Shown here piece after piece: positions 49,001 to 56,871 of a stretch of 57,679 bases of DNA; the stretch's first letter is position 1, and each line of letters begins with the position of its first letter. Origin of the DNA: Succinivibrionaceae bacterium (GTDB lineage: Bacteria > Pseudomonadota > Gammaproteobacteria > Enterobacterales > Succinivibrionaceae); assembly GCA_016284235.1 (NCBI GenBank), contig JAEEOK010000130.1, positions 1-57,679 of the forward strand, written 5' to 3'. The translations under genes and the position numbers were made by a program. The notes beneath the pieces are model-generated. The model searched no databases. It was not told the origin of the DNA and saw only the letters and a program-made list of their open reading frames with translations.

Positions 49001-49423
49001 GGACAGATGATTGAACCGGATGAGGTGTCGGCTCTTCGTGATTCCTCGGCAAGGTATCTGGAAAGCTATCGCGATGTGACAGGTTTGAATCTTGTGTACG
49101 CTCTTTCGGGGGTTGTTTCAAATCACTATGATCCCGGATATGACGGTAAAATTTTCAGTTCTGCGCTTGAAGACATATTAACAGGTTTTTCAGAGGACAG
49201 GGATGAAATATTAGACAGTATACTGGAGATTCTGCGAATATACAGGTATAACATCCGGGAAGATAATGCAGAGGATATTTCCCTTCGTTTACTTGAAGCT
49301 TTTCCAGACAGGGGAACGGCGGTGTATAAATCGCTTGAGGATCAGTATTCCCTCAGGCATGTTCTGCATGTCATCAGTAATGAAATTCTTTCGCAAATAG
49401 GGAGAATCAGTGAACAAAATTGA
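46061..49423 (+). CDS. Nuclease-RecQ helicase fusion, candidate defence protein
   Basis: 1120 aa. Residues about 120-195 resemble a Vsr/DUF559-type endonuclease: 'TVDFYLPAAGLVIEIDGIQH' (Asp143, Glu154, Asp156, His160) and a following 'RDRDEALSYKGRKTVRIP'. Residues about 385-745 are a RecQ-type superfamily 2 helicase: Walker A LPTGGGKS (403-410), DEVH box (508-511) in 'DEVHCLSEWGHDF', 'GLTATASQAVL' and motif VI QEAGRAGRD (about 705-713). The last 370 residues are unlike RecQ's RQC/HRDC and I do not recognise them. RecQ itself lacks such a nuclease; the fusion and the coupled membrane gene point to a defence role rather than repair. Start at 46061 with GGAGGGGGTGA upstream. Confidence 0.85.
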   Translation: MGSASFSASYTNSVHSFIITGLPEGTCPDSTLLSFTCVIMNILQRSRVVKPSEYLISRLNDPSGIMQQRYFLVSKHSELPKWRNTIKGSGDGRNPALDFFYSDELWEHYLPDYSWIRQMIIPEADLKKVLDDDSDQWTGQTVDFYLPAAGLVIEIDGIQHKLNLGQKMLDRDRDEALSYKGRKTVRIPASVLTPPYDGLDKCFESIRNCLLEAGFDSVPVLSDDSEANDDLDLLLKYETVIRCQFAVLSLVKAGALSVGDDRWLFNVPENLQPLFRTAADDLLLWYRNLYELKGLKFSPPEIVFKTEGGNCIFADVDLFRRPDETSCSGITVLADPWDGTDYFSMSCSDAVNYNISWPLSDDSPRVAALHFFLRNLFNYDEFKEGQIPILVNILNLQRNIGILPTGGGKSLCYQLAVMLQPAVSFVVCPIISLLMDQKENLDRAGITRTEYIASQGKTREEKSEIIKLYAAGRLFLVWVAPERFQSREFRSTLHSVSDHFSFSYAVIDEVHCLSEWGHDFRTSYLTLINTIENSCPGITILGLTATASQAVLQDLKIEFGDGTVVRSLPSLRRRNLSFKVIRDSGQARGIFPYLEDILRRHHYGEGGIPDSGIVFTLTRDRSDDAPRRGQLRLAEAVRRTFPVNSGQVGIYHSSVSNRTEVQKLFIDDRLRLLSATSAFGMGVNKTNIRFTVHYGLPKSVESFYQEAGRAGRDNQPAESYIIYSPQNFGTREKIERAFSRDATPEEIKKIGLGGDLGTIFFLWGTSNEGIETDVEMLMNFRMRLKGIRPQEDENGQLFYAVEPDTGAGGGYGAKPLTSDRLERVLYRLKQLGVVKDWLIDWRGKSRYEIYFNPKQSEETVKEKFLQYMARHAPGFDIWKKYGNILGNRNEYFIYRYARALIAWTYDNIVFSRRQATKNILDYCQSYRDPESFHQRIDDFLRISEQTILLDGLVDEEGIRDWHRWFSVFRAPGFESAKHGSGQMIEPDEVSALRDSSARYLESYRDVTGLNLVYALSGVVSNHYDPGYDGKIFSSALEDILTGFSEDRDEILDSILEILRIYRYNIREDNAEDISLRLLEAFPDRGTAVYKSLEDQYSLRHVLHVISNEILSQIGRISEQN

Positions 49424-50033
49424 TATAGATGAACTGAACAGTTCAGTTGATGAATTTAAACAGATTGTTGATGCTCTTTCTCAGATAAAGGCAATCAGCG
49501 CGGATCTCGGCGGAGTATCCGGTGAGGTTAATAAGGCGCTGGAGCAGATGTCTGCAAAAAACGATTCTGTGATTGATTCGTCAGAAAGGCTGGCTGCTGC
49601 GGTGGATGAGTTGAAAAAAGAATCGGAATCTCAGGCTGAACAGCTTGTGAAAGCCGCCGGAGAGCATGACAGGCAGATTGAAAAAATGTTGAATGATCAT
49701 GCTGCCGCCATGAAAAAAATCACATCAGTTATTGTTCAGCAGAATAAGCAGCTTTGCGATAAAGTGCAGGATTATGCGGTCAGCACCTCCGGAGCAATTG
49801 ATGAACTCAGGATTGCAGGTTCTGACAATGCCAGAGAAATTCGCGGAAAAATTGAGGATACAGAGAAACGGATCCTTTCTGATCTGGGGAGGCTGCTGAG
49901 GGAAATCGATATCCTTGCAGAAAAAACAGAATCTCAGAAAAGTTCGATAGAAAAGATTGGCAGGAGCGTTACTCTGTCAGCTGTCATAATTATAATTGTC
50001 TCTCTCATAGCTGCAGCTGTGGCGGCAAAGTAG
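49410..50033 (+). CDS. Coiled-coil tail-anchored membrane protein of the helicase operon
   Basis: 207 aa from a GTG at 49410, with GGGAG 5 nt upstream. It overlaps the end of the nuclease-helicase gene by 14 nt, so the two are translationally coupled. Residues 1-180 are a long, nearly continuous amphipathic helix with heptads ('LSQIKAISADLGGVSGEVNKA', 'ESQAEQLVKAAGEHDRQI', 'SGAIDELRIAG'). Residues about 184-206 are one hydrophobic segment (TLSAVIIIIVSLIAAAVA) at the very C-terminus. It probably holds the nuclease-helicase, or a sensor complex, at the inner membrane. No enzymatic motif is visible. Confidence 0.78.
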   Translation: MNKIDIDELNSSVDEFKQIVDALSQIKAISADLGGVSGEVNKALEQMSAKNDSVIDSSERLAAAVDELKKESESQAEQLVKAAGEHDRQIEKMLNDHAAAMKKITSVIVQQNKQLCDKVQDYAVSTSGAIDELRIAGSDNAREIRGKIEDTEKRILSDLGRLLREIDILAEKTESQKSSIEKIGRSVTLSAVIIIIVSLIAAAVAAK

Positions 50034-50463
50034 CGATCGGTAATCTGCCGGCATCCCCCTTTGCATGAAGGCCGGGGATCCCCGCGGTTTCCGCAGCAGA
50101 CTGCTCCCGGCGGGTTCCTGACGCCGACAGTCAATACGGTTCACTTCAACAGGCTCTGCGGCTGTGCCCCGGTCTGATTGGCCGCTATTTAGAAAGCCGG
50201 AGTCCATCTATGCCGGCAGGAAAGATAATACCTGATTTATGCCTTGTATTCACGCCCTGAAGGGCGCGGTTTTACGGCACTATATATAAACGGCGGGACA
50301 GTCCCCGCGGTACTGCCATGCGGGATAAATTCACGGTGCTTAAAGTGCAGGGTGGATTATATTAACCGCCGGATTGGCAGATTTGCAATTTTCACCGGGT
50401 TTTATTTAAAAATATCGGATCCCGGCGGAACAGCAAATCTCGGTTATCAGATGAGCCTGAACA
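50034..50463. mobile_element. Possible IS200/IS605-type 3' end remnant
   Basis: 430 nt of GC-rich DNA without a full gene. A short open stretch at about 50118-50230 (plus) reads 'SIRFTSTGSAAVPRSDWPLF' and ends in a stop, in the manner of the tail of a TnpB-type transposase. It is followed by a compact hairpin CGCCC-TGAA-GGGCG (50253-50266) then GGTTTTACGG, a layout that I associate with the right end of IS200/IS605 elements and their guide RNAs. The assignment is from pattern memory only; no transposase core is present. Confidence 0.3.
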
Positions 50464-51306
50464 TCAGTCTCCGGTTGCTGATTTTTCTTGTTCCTGCAGC
50501 TGACTGGATTCATCAGTATCCGTTTTCAGATCATGGAAATTGTAGACTGAAGGATCCATCAGGTGAGATGTCTTTACATCTCTGAGAGCCTTTGACATGA
50601 TTTCAATTCTGCCAGGGTGTTTCTTATCCCATTCCTTAAGCATCCCCTTGATAATATCTCTTTGCTTGTTAGCATAAAAACTGCAGAGTTCGCCGCTGAT
50701 GATTGGATAGTTTTGTATTTTTGCGTATTTTATAATATCCTCCTCGGCGCAGTATACCAGAGGGCGTATTACTATATTTTTCCTGTCATCTGTCAGAAGC
50801 TTCGGAGGCATGGCCTTGAGCTGTCCTGTATAAAAAAGATTCAGCAGCAGTGTTTCTATAAGATCCTCGCGGTGGTGTCCGAGAACTATTTTGGTTGCTC
50901 CTATTTCACCGGCGGTGCGGTAGAGGATCCCCCGTCTCAGTCTTGAACACATGGAGCAAATATTTTTTCCGTCCGGTATTTTCTCTCTTACTATGCTGTA
51001 GACAGGCTCTTTGACTATTTTGTATTCGATTTTTTTCTCTTTGAAATAATTTTCCATGAGTCCTTCAGGATACCCGGGCAGTCCCACATTCAGATGGACC
51101 GCTGTCATGTCAAAGTGCACGGGAGCCTTCCGCCTCAGGTTTTCAAGAATATCCAGCATTACGTACGAATCCTTTCCTCCGCTCATGCAGATCATAAGGT
51201 GATCGCCGTCTTCAATGAGATTGTAGTCGCTGATTGCCTTTCCCACGGCATGGCGAAGTCTCTTCTGAACCTTGTTGTTTTCGTACTGCTGTTTTCTGGT
51301 GTCCAT
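50464..51306 (-). CDS. ttcA: tRNA 2-thiocytidine(32) synthetase TtcA
   Basis: 280 aa. TtcA uses an Fe-S cluster and ATP to convert C32 to 2-thiocytidine in some tRNAs. The ATP pyrophosphatase loop SGGKDS is at 42-47, the cluster Cys at 117 and 120 (CSMCSRLRRGILYR), and a third Cys lies in 'GELCSFYANKQRDIIKGMLK'. The family ending 'PGRIEIM...SHLMDPSVYNF' follows. GGGAAGAA precedes the ATG at 51306. The last 25 residues are a Gln/Ser/Glu-rich tail. Confidence 0.93.
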   Translation of the reverse strand: MDTRKQQYENNKVQKRLRHAVGKAISDYNLIEDGDHLMICMSGGKDSYVMLDILENLRRKAPVHFDMTAVHLNVGLPGYPEGLMENYFKEKKIEYKIVKEPVYSIVREKIPDGKNICSMCSRLRRGILYRTAGEIGATKIVLGHHREDLIETLLLNLFYTGQLKAMPPKLLTDDRKNIVIRPLVYCAEEDIIKYAKIQNYPIISGELCSFYANKQRDIIKGMLKEWDKKHPGRIEIMSKALRDVKTSHLMDPSVYNFHDLKTDTDESSQLQEQEKSATGD

Positions 51307-51321
51307 TTAATTCTTCCCGAC

Positions 51322-51349
51322 AAAAAAGGCGTCAGAACAAGCCGACGCC
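51322..51349 (-). terminator. Terminator after the 361-aa exported protein gene
   Basis: GGCGTC (51328-51333) pairs with GACGCC (51344-51349); on the minus strand the stem is followed by TTTTTT. It stops the exported-protein transcript just before ttcA. Confidence 0.82.
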
Positions 51350-51370
51350 GCTGCAAGTTATATGACTGAG

Positions 51371-52456
51371 CTACTTTAACTGCTGATAGTAGTTCAAAGC
51401 ATCAGGATCATCCTTTGTTCTCTTTTTCCAGCCGTTGTTGAATGCGCTGATACATTCGGATGCGGCCTTCAGATACGGATTAGGATATATGACGGCACCG
51501 CCTTCGCCGGTGTTCAGCTTGACGTTACCGTACGGAAAGTCGATTTTTCCGGTAATAATCTTTCCGTGAACAGTGCCTGTATCCAGACGGCTTTCATAAA
51601 GAGCAGCTGTTTTTTCAAGTTCTGAGACAATCTTATCCAGAAATTCCGCATAAGCCTGCTGCATAACGGCAAATTTGTCAGCAGCTGCTGTTTTGGATGC
51701 ATACACTGCATACCATTCATTCACCAGTCTTTTGTTGTTCTTGAATACAAAGATGTAATCCTTGATACGTTTGTCCAGATCCTTGTATCTCGGATCTACG
51801 TTAAAAGGTCTGATCTGGGACTGAACAACCTGGACTTTGTTGAAGTATACGGTGTGCCATATGCTGTCAAGCTTTGCGTCGATCAGCATCTGATTGCCGT
51901 TTGCATACCGTTTCGGATCGGCGGAAGGAATATCACCTGCCATGTCCAGACATTTTTGTATGCCTCTGTCATAGGCACTCATATTTGTCAGAAATTCATT
52001 CTGCTGATCAAGAAAACTGTATACTGAGTTCATGGCAATATGAACCTTCGGAATTTCATCCTTCTTGAGTCTTTCCAGAGTTTCCGTAATTTCATTGTGG
52101 TGGAAAGTTACCTCTTTGAGAGCCTTCCACATGGCGGTTATGGAGCTTTCGCTGCCGTCGGAAAATTCAATTTCGGAAAGATCCGGTATATACGGAGGCT
52201 CTCTGTTTTCCTTCAGCCAGTTCATATCCTTGATGTTTTTATCAAGGGAATCCGGATCATCCATTGTCTTGAATTTCATCACCTGTTTGGCGGTTGATGA
52301 CTGGGTGCTTATGCGGTTTATAAATGACTGCTCGGAAAAATACACCTTTCTTTTGGCTTTATTTTCCGGATCTGAATTATCGGCGCTGACCGGTGCCGCA
52401 GTAATGACAGCAGCAAGCATTGCAGCTGCCGCTTTAATCGGTAAACTAATTTTCAT
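51371..52456 (-). CDS. Exported hypothetical protein
   Basis: 361 aa with a signal peptide (1-25, likely cut after VSA). The mature part is mostly helical, with a long helix pair at about 110-150 ('MWKALKEVTFHHNEITETLERLK') and another at about 235-290. No Cys pair or catalytic motif is evident; one Cys lies near residue 165 and another near 340. I do not recognise the family. GGGAG precedes the ATG. The gene is 14 nt downstream of the 450-aa exported protein gene and closes that operon; both products probably act together in the periplasm. Confidence 0.72.
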   Translation of the reverse strand: MKISLPIKAAAAMLAAVITAAPVSADNSDPENKAKRKVYFSEQSFINRISTQSSTAKQVMKFKTMDDPDSLDKNIKDMNWLKENREPPYIPDLSEIEFSDGSESSITAMWKALKEVTFHHNEITETLERLKKDEIPKVHIAMNSVYSFLDQQNEFLTNMSAYDRGIQKCLDMAGDIPSADPKRYANGNQMLIDAKLDSIWHTVYFNKVQVVQSQIRPFNVDPRYKDLDKRIKDYIFVFKNNKRLVNEWYAVYASKTAAADKFAVMQQAYAEFLDKIVSELEKTAALYESRLDTGTVHGKIITGKIDFPYGNVKLNTGEGGAVIYPNPYLKAASECISAFNNGWKKRTKDDPDALNYYQQLK

Positions 52457-52470
52457 GTGATCTCCCTGTT

Positions 52471-53823
52471 TTAGAATCTGGCTGCATAGTCATCAATATA
52501 CCAGCGTCCGCCGCCTTTTCTGATAAGCTTGTGCGGATGCGGAGAACCAACCTGCTTTCCGTTTTCATTATATGCCCGGCTGTCAACTATCACAGTTTCC
52601 ACCAGTTCACCCTGGGTCTTCTTCAGAATCTCCTTTTGCTCGTCATCCAGGAAAAAGTTTTCCTGTTCATCACTGCCGTTGAATCCCTTGATTACCTCGA
52701 TCGGATGCGCCTTGTCGAAGGTTGCATGAACGTATTCCCTGTGGAAGCGCTCCTGATGCAGATCCCAGTGATATCGAAGCTGCGCATTGGATTTCGGTGT
52801 CGATGCCCACTGAGGATTGATGCACGCAACATAGAGATCGTAATTTTTCTCCTTGATCGCTGTCATAAAGATTTCCGCGAGCTTTTCAGGGGTTACATCA
52901 TTCGGAATTTCCCTGTAGGTGAACCAGCCTGCCTTGATTTGAGCAACCTTGTCCTCCCCTGCAAAAACACCGCTGTTTTCATGCTTTTCTTCATATACAG
53001 CCATTATATGATCCGGAACGTAGACTGCCAGAGGTTCAATCACCCATCCAGTCTGGTGATTTCCCACCTTCTTGATGTCAGCACTCGGTATTTCCGCCGT
53101 GATATCAGTGATCCTTCCAAGAATCGTGTAGCTTGTTACGTCTGCAAGCTCAGTATCAACACTTCTGCGGTATCTTTTAATTGCTTCATAGGGACCGAGC
53201 CACTGCCTGCGATCAATTGCAACGAAATAATATCCCTTTGACGGAGCCCCGTGCCATATGTACTCTCCAGTACCGCCGTAGAACTGATTGTTCGGATACT
53301 GCACATCCTTTAGAACTACAAGCTTGTCTTTAATATCCGGAAGCATGATTTTTCCGGTATCCGGTACAGGAAACTCCTTGCTGATTATGCTGTCGGAGTA
53401 TTTCTTAAGGAGGCTGTCCCATTCTGTTTTGCTGATTTCAGCTACAGTCTTTCTGAGTGAAGATTCGTTTTCCCTGTACTTCAGCCAGCTCGGATCGATT
53501 TTGGTAAAGTCGCCCTTGCTTTTCATCAGAGCGGTTTTTGTTCTCTGGAACAGCGCCTCGACTCTCGGATCATCAGGGTATTTAAGTTTCAGCTGCTGAA
53601 TGCGATCCAGAGCGGTCTTCTTGGATCTGTAGACCTGCTTTTCTCCTCCGCGCTGCTGTTCTACTTCCTTTTCAAATTCTCTCAGGTGATATTCAGCCTG
53701 GGTGATATCTCTTTTGAGAGCATTTTCATCAACGGCTTCTGCACAGACAGAAGATGATGCAATAATGCCTGCGGTAAAGAATGCCGGAAGCAGTGCTTTA
53801 CAAAGTTTTTGGTTGAAGTGCAT
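52471..53823 (-). CDS. Exported hypothetical protein
   Basis: 450 aa with a signal peptide (1-28, cut near VCA). Residues about 30-105 form a coiled coil ('AEYHLREFEKEVEQQRGGEKQ'). Residues 150-310 are strand-rich, with aromatic stretches like 'YIWHGAPSKGYYFVAIDRRQWLGPY'. The C-terminal 130 residues have an NTF2/SnoaL-like look: 'FMTAIKEKNYDLYVACINPQW' and ending 'GGRWYIDDYAARF'. That last pattern is typical of small alpha+beta binding domains. No function assigned. It is the upstream partner of the 361-aa exported protein (14-nt gap). Confidence 0.72.
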   Translation of the reverse strand: MHFNQKLCKALLPAFFTAGIIASSSVCAEAVDENALKRDITQAEYHLREFEKEVEQQRGGEKQVYRSKKTALDRIQQLKLKYPDDPRVEALFQRTKTALMKSKGDFTKIDPSWLKYRENESSLRKTVAEISKTEWDSLLKKYSDSIISKEFPVPDTGKIMLPDIKDKLVVLKDVQYPNNQFYGGTGEYIWHGAPSKGYYFVAIDRRQWLGPYEAIKRYRRSVDTELADVTSYTILGRITDITAEIPSADIKKVGNHQTGWVIEPLAVYVPDHIMAVYEEKHENSGVFAGEDKVAQIKAGWFTYREIPNDVTPEKLAEIFMTAIKEKNYDLYVACINPQWASTPKSNAQLRYHWDLHQERFHREYVHATFDKAHPIEVIKGFNGSDEQENFFLDDEQKEILKKTQGELVETVIVDSRAYNENGKQVGSPHPHKLIRKGGGRWYIDDYAARF

Positions 53824-53917
53824 ATATATCTGCGTCCCTTGGCGCTAGTTTGTTAATTTGTAGGTATTTATTCGGCTCCTGCCTCTTTTGCGGTTAAATT
53901 TCCGTTTCATACTAAAT

Positions 53918-53943
53918 CGCCTCTGCAGTGAAGAGCAGAGGCG
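53918..53943. terminator. Hairpin between the LRR gene and the exported pair
   Basis: CGCCTCTGC (53918-53926) pairs with GCAGAGGCG (53935-53943), a perfect 9-bp stem with an 8-nt loop. On the minus strand only ATTT follows, so termination may be weak and some read-through into the downstream exported pair is possible. Confidence 0.55.
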
Positions 53944-53965
53944 AAAAAGCAGGAGGAGAACTATA

Positions 53966-55471
53966 TTATCTTTCTACTACTTTGATTTTTGGATTTGCAA
54001 ATCCTGTAAGCTCCTCTGCAGGCAGTGAACCCTTCTTCACAATAACGGTTTTCAGTTCCGGCAGAGCCTTGAGAGCCTTGAGTGATGTGATGCCTGAGGC
54101 TTTTGCTATATCAACGTAGTGCAGACCGGTGCATGCTGCAACAGCATCAAAGTTGCTTACATCAACTTCTACCAGCTCAACAGATTCAAGAGATTTTGTA
54201 CCGGCAAGGAAGTTAAGATCCAGTGTCTTGCCCTGGTTCACTCTTGCAATTTTAAGCTTTTTCAGAGAGACCAGACCGGAGAGAGCATCGAGGTTGACAA
54301 CGTCAGGAAGCTTGTCAAGGTTTAATACTTCAAGCTTGCCCAGTGTTTTGCCGAAGGATGCATCGACCTGACTGTTGCATCTGTCAAAAAATTTAATATC
54401 AAGCTCTTTAAGGTTTGTCATGGTTCCGATGATTTCGGTATGTGTGATGCCGGCAGTTTTGGTGCAGCTGTTAAGCGTCAGCTTTGTCAGATTCGTTGCA
54501 TCCTTTAACTGAGACAGATCAACAGGCGCAGCCATGCTCCAGATATTCAGATCTTCAATTGATGATCCGTTGACAGGGGAATAATCGTTAACCTTTTCTG
54601 AAAATACCCTGAGCTCCTTGAGGGATGAAGCCTTTTTAACCCATTCCAGATCTGTCATGGCGGTCATGCCGGTCTCAATTCTGTTAACCTGGCTCAGATT
54701 TCCGAGGGAGGAGTAGTCGCCGCCCTTTGTTGCGTATACTGTAAGTTTGCTGAGTTTAGGCAGTTCTGAAAGAGGTGTGAAATCACCGACACTGGCACCG
54801 TAAAGTGACAGATCCTGGATGTTTTTGAGTGATGATATCTGCTTGAGATCTGAAATTTTCGCTCCGGTGAGTCTGAGTGATTCAACATTGGAAAGTGCTG
54901 ACAGCGGAGTTAGATCCGCATCCATTGCTTCTGCACCGAAGTTCTTAACCTTAGGAGCGACAGGTATGCCCTCTAGGGATTTAAGATTATTTGAAGCGTG
55001 TATCGTGCCGTAGTTGATGTTTGTCATATCGGACATCCATTTTACAGAGTTTAAACCGTCGGAGTCGATATGGATTTGTTCGATATTCTTGAATTTGGCG
55101 AGAGCTGAAAAATCAGTTACATTGTCAGCTTTGATGTTTATGCTTTTTATGACGGATGCATCCTTGAGAGGATCAATTTTTGTAAGCTTTTTACTGCTTA
55201 TTTTAACTTCCTTCATATCTGGATAGGCCTTGATTATTTTGGCAAGATCCTCGTCTGATATGTCTTCCAGGGCAAGAACAAGATTTTCTTTTTTTATTTT
55301 TGATGATGCGTCGGCAACAGCTTTGCCTACATCATCTGTGAAACCGTTTTTTATTGTAATAGTGGAGCCTGCCACCTTTCCGGACGGATCGGTGGATGCT
55401 GCAATTGAATCAGCCGCTGTGAATATGGTTCCGGTAGCAACAATAATTTTAACAATAGTGCTTAATTTCAT
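53966..55471 (-). CDS. Exported leucine-rich-repeat protein
   Basis: 501 aa. The start MKLSTIVKIIVATG at 55471 has GAGGG 5 nt upstream and gives a signal peptide cut near IAA; a start at 55504 is less likely. Residues about 75-490 are LRRs of roughly 21-24 residues, with units such as 'LTPLSALSNVESLRLTGAKI' and 'LKQISSLKNIQDLSLYGASV', the internalin-type pattern. There is no LPxTG or other sorting signal and no second domain. It is probably a periplasmic or secreted binding protein. It lies between the exported pair and the CRISPR array. Confidence 0.82.
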   Translation of the reverse strand: MKLSTIVKIIVATGTIFTAADSIAASTDPSGKVAGSTITIKNGFTDDVGKAVADASSKIKKENLVLALEDISDEDLAKIIKAYPDMKEVKISSKKLTKIDPLKDASVIKSINIKADNVTDFSALAKFKNIEQIHIDSDGLNSVKWMSDMTNINYGTIHASNNLKSLEGIPVAPKVKNFGAEAMDADLTPLSALSNVESLRLTGAKISDLKQISSLKNIQDLSLYGASVGDFTPLSELPKLSKLTVYATKGGDYSSLGNLSQVNRIETGMTAMTDLEWVKKASSLKELRVFSEKVNDYSPVNGSSIEDLNIWSMAAPVDLSQLKDATNLTKLTLNSCTKTAGITHTEIIGTMTNLKELDIKFFDRCNSQVDASFGKTLGKLEVLNLDKLPDVVNLDALSGLVSLKKLKIARVNQGKTLDLNFLAGTKSLESVELVEVDVSNFDAVAACTGLHYVDIAKASGITSLKALKALPELKTVIVKKGSLPAEELTGFANPKIKVVER

Positions 55472-55729
55472 TTTTTCCCTCGTGTAAACAGAAGACAGAA
55501 GCATAGTGCGAACTTAATACGCCTATGTGAAAGTATAGATCATACTTTCACAAATTTAAACAATCGAGGGTCTAGATCACTTTTGCATTGAATGTCAGTT
55601 TCGCTGATTTGTCTGCGGATGGGTTTGATTTGATTCTGTTCTGTTCTGTATAAAAGCTTTCTGTCTGTCCTGCATTTCACTTAAAGATGTTACCCAAATT
55701 ACTCTCAGGTTTGAACTGGATGGTCGAAT

Positions 55730-56513
55730 GTTTCCGGTCTCCTTACGGGGAAGTGGTCATTGTTACGCCCTTAAACAGGGAAACTCCCTCCGAGGATTCT
55801 GACGGTTTCCGTCCCCTTACGGGGAAGTGGTCATTGTTACAACCGGACGGACTATAAGGCTATAAATACGCGGAGGGGTTTCCGTCCCCTTACGGGGAAG
55901 TGGTCATTGTTACTGCAGGTTACCGGCATATTCGTCAGGTCCGATCCGCTTGGTTTCCGTCCCCTTACGGGGAAGTGGTCATTGTTACGTATTGCTGGTG
56001 TTACTATCCAAAGCCAGGAACATTGTTTCCGTCCCCTTACGGGGAAGTGGTCATTGTTACATTGAAATACGGGAACGTGAGAGACAGTCTGCTATTGTCA
56101 GAGAAGTTTCCGTCCCCTTACGGGGAAGTGGTCATTGTTACCTCCAAGAATACAGAGAAGTCATCACAGAAGTTTTTCTGAAGTTTCCGTCCCCTTACGG
56201 GGAAGTGGTCATTGTTACTTGGAAAATACTTGTGAAACACTTGGAGAAAACTTGGAAAGTTTCCGTCCCCTTACGGGGAAGTGGTCATTGTTACTTGTGA
56301 ACGACATGGTGGAAAGGATTGAGTTCGAAGTTTCCGTCCCCTTACGGGGAAGTGGTCATTGTTACGTGTAGATACTATCAACATCTTTAATTCTAGGATC
56401 TGGGTTTCCGTCCCCTTACGGGGAAGTGGTCATTGTTACTGGTTACTTATGGGCATATAAGTATAAATGATTGATTCGTTTCCGTCCCCTTACGGGGAAG
56501 TGGTCATTGTTAC
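55730..56513 (-). CRISPR. Type III-A CRISPR array, 11 repeats and 10 spacers
   Basis: A 36-bp repeat occurs at 55730 (degenerate, 37 bp), 55805, 55878, 55953, 56025, 56106, 56183, 56259, 56330, 56404 and 56478. Ten copies are identical. In the transcribed (minus) sense it begins GTAACAATGACCACTTC and ends AAGGGGACGGAAAC, so the crRNA 5' handle would be ACGGAAAC. The middle is self-complementary (TCCCC...GGGGA). Spacers are 35-45 bp. The worn repeat is at the left end, which is the leader-distal end if transcription is leftward, in line with the csm5 strand. Spacer targets cannot be searched here. Confidence 0.98.
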
Positions 56514-56871
56514 AGCCCCCTTTGCAAAGCCTTATGTATCAAGGGCTCAGACAGCCATTTGCGAGTGAGAGCAGGCAAACACCGTCAAATTGCGTTTTTG
56601 TAACATCTTTCTAGTATAAGAATACAATTTCTGTTCAATAAAATCAACAGATTAAGTCGCGCGAGCGAGAACAGTGATAACAATCACAAAATTTGATAAT
56701 ATTATAGATATATCACAATTCTGACTATCTGTTTTTAGATAAAAGGATTCAAATGAATCCATATGTCATCAGCCGATGATTTATCGAAACTGTATGTCAT
56801 TATAAGTTTTTAGTTTTTAGATGCATTTTGTTAAAGAACAAATATAACGATTCTAATCCTTACATTGTAGA
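56514..56871 (-). promoter_or_regulatory. CRISPR leader region
   Basis: 358 AT-rich nt between csm5 and the first repeat. A TATAAT (minus strand, 56706 to 56701) could serve as -10 about 190 nt ahead of the array; no good -35 is seen. An IHF-like AT-rich tract follows. No gene is present. Confidence 0.65.
56741..56760 (-). terminator. Hairpin ending the csm transcript
   Basis: GGATTC-AAAT-GAATCC (56745-56760) is a perfect inverted repeat; read on the minus strand it is followed by TTTTATC. It could end the csm operon before the array leader, or be an operator. The stem is only 6 bp. Confidence 0.45.

Noticed and set aside
55900-56371. Three overlapping plus-strand open frames with repeating protein sequence over the CRISPR array
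   Set aside because: They are translations of the CRISPR repeats; the period follows repeat plus spacer length, and transcription is expected on the other strand.
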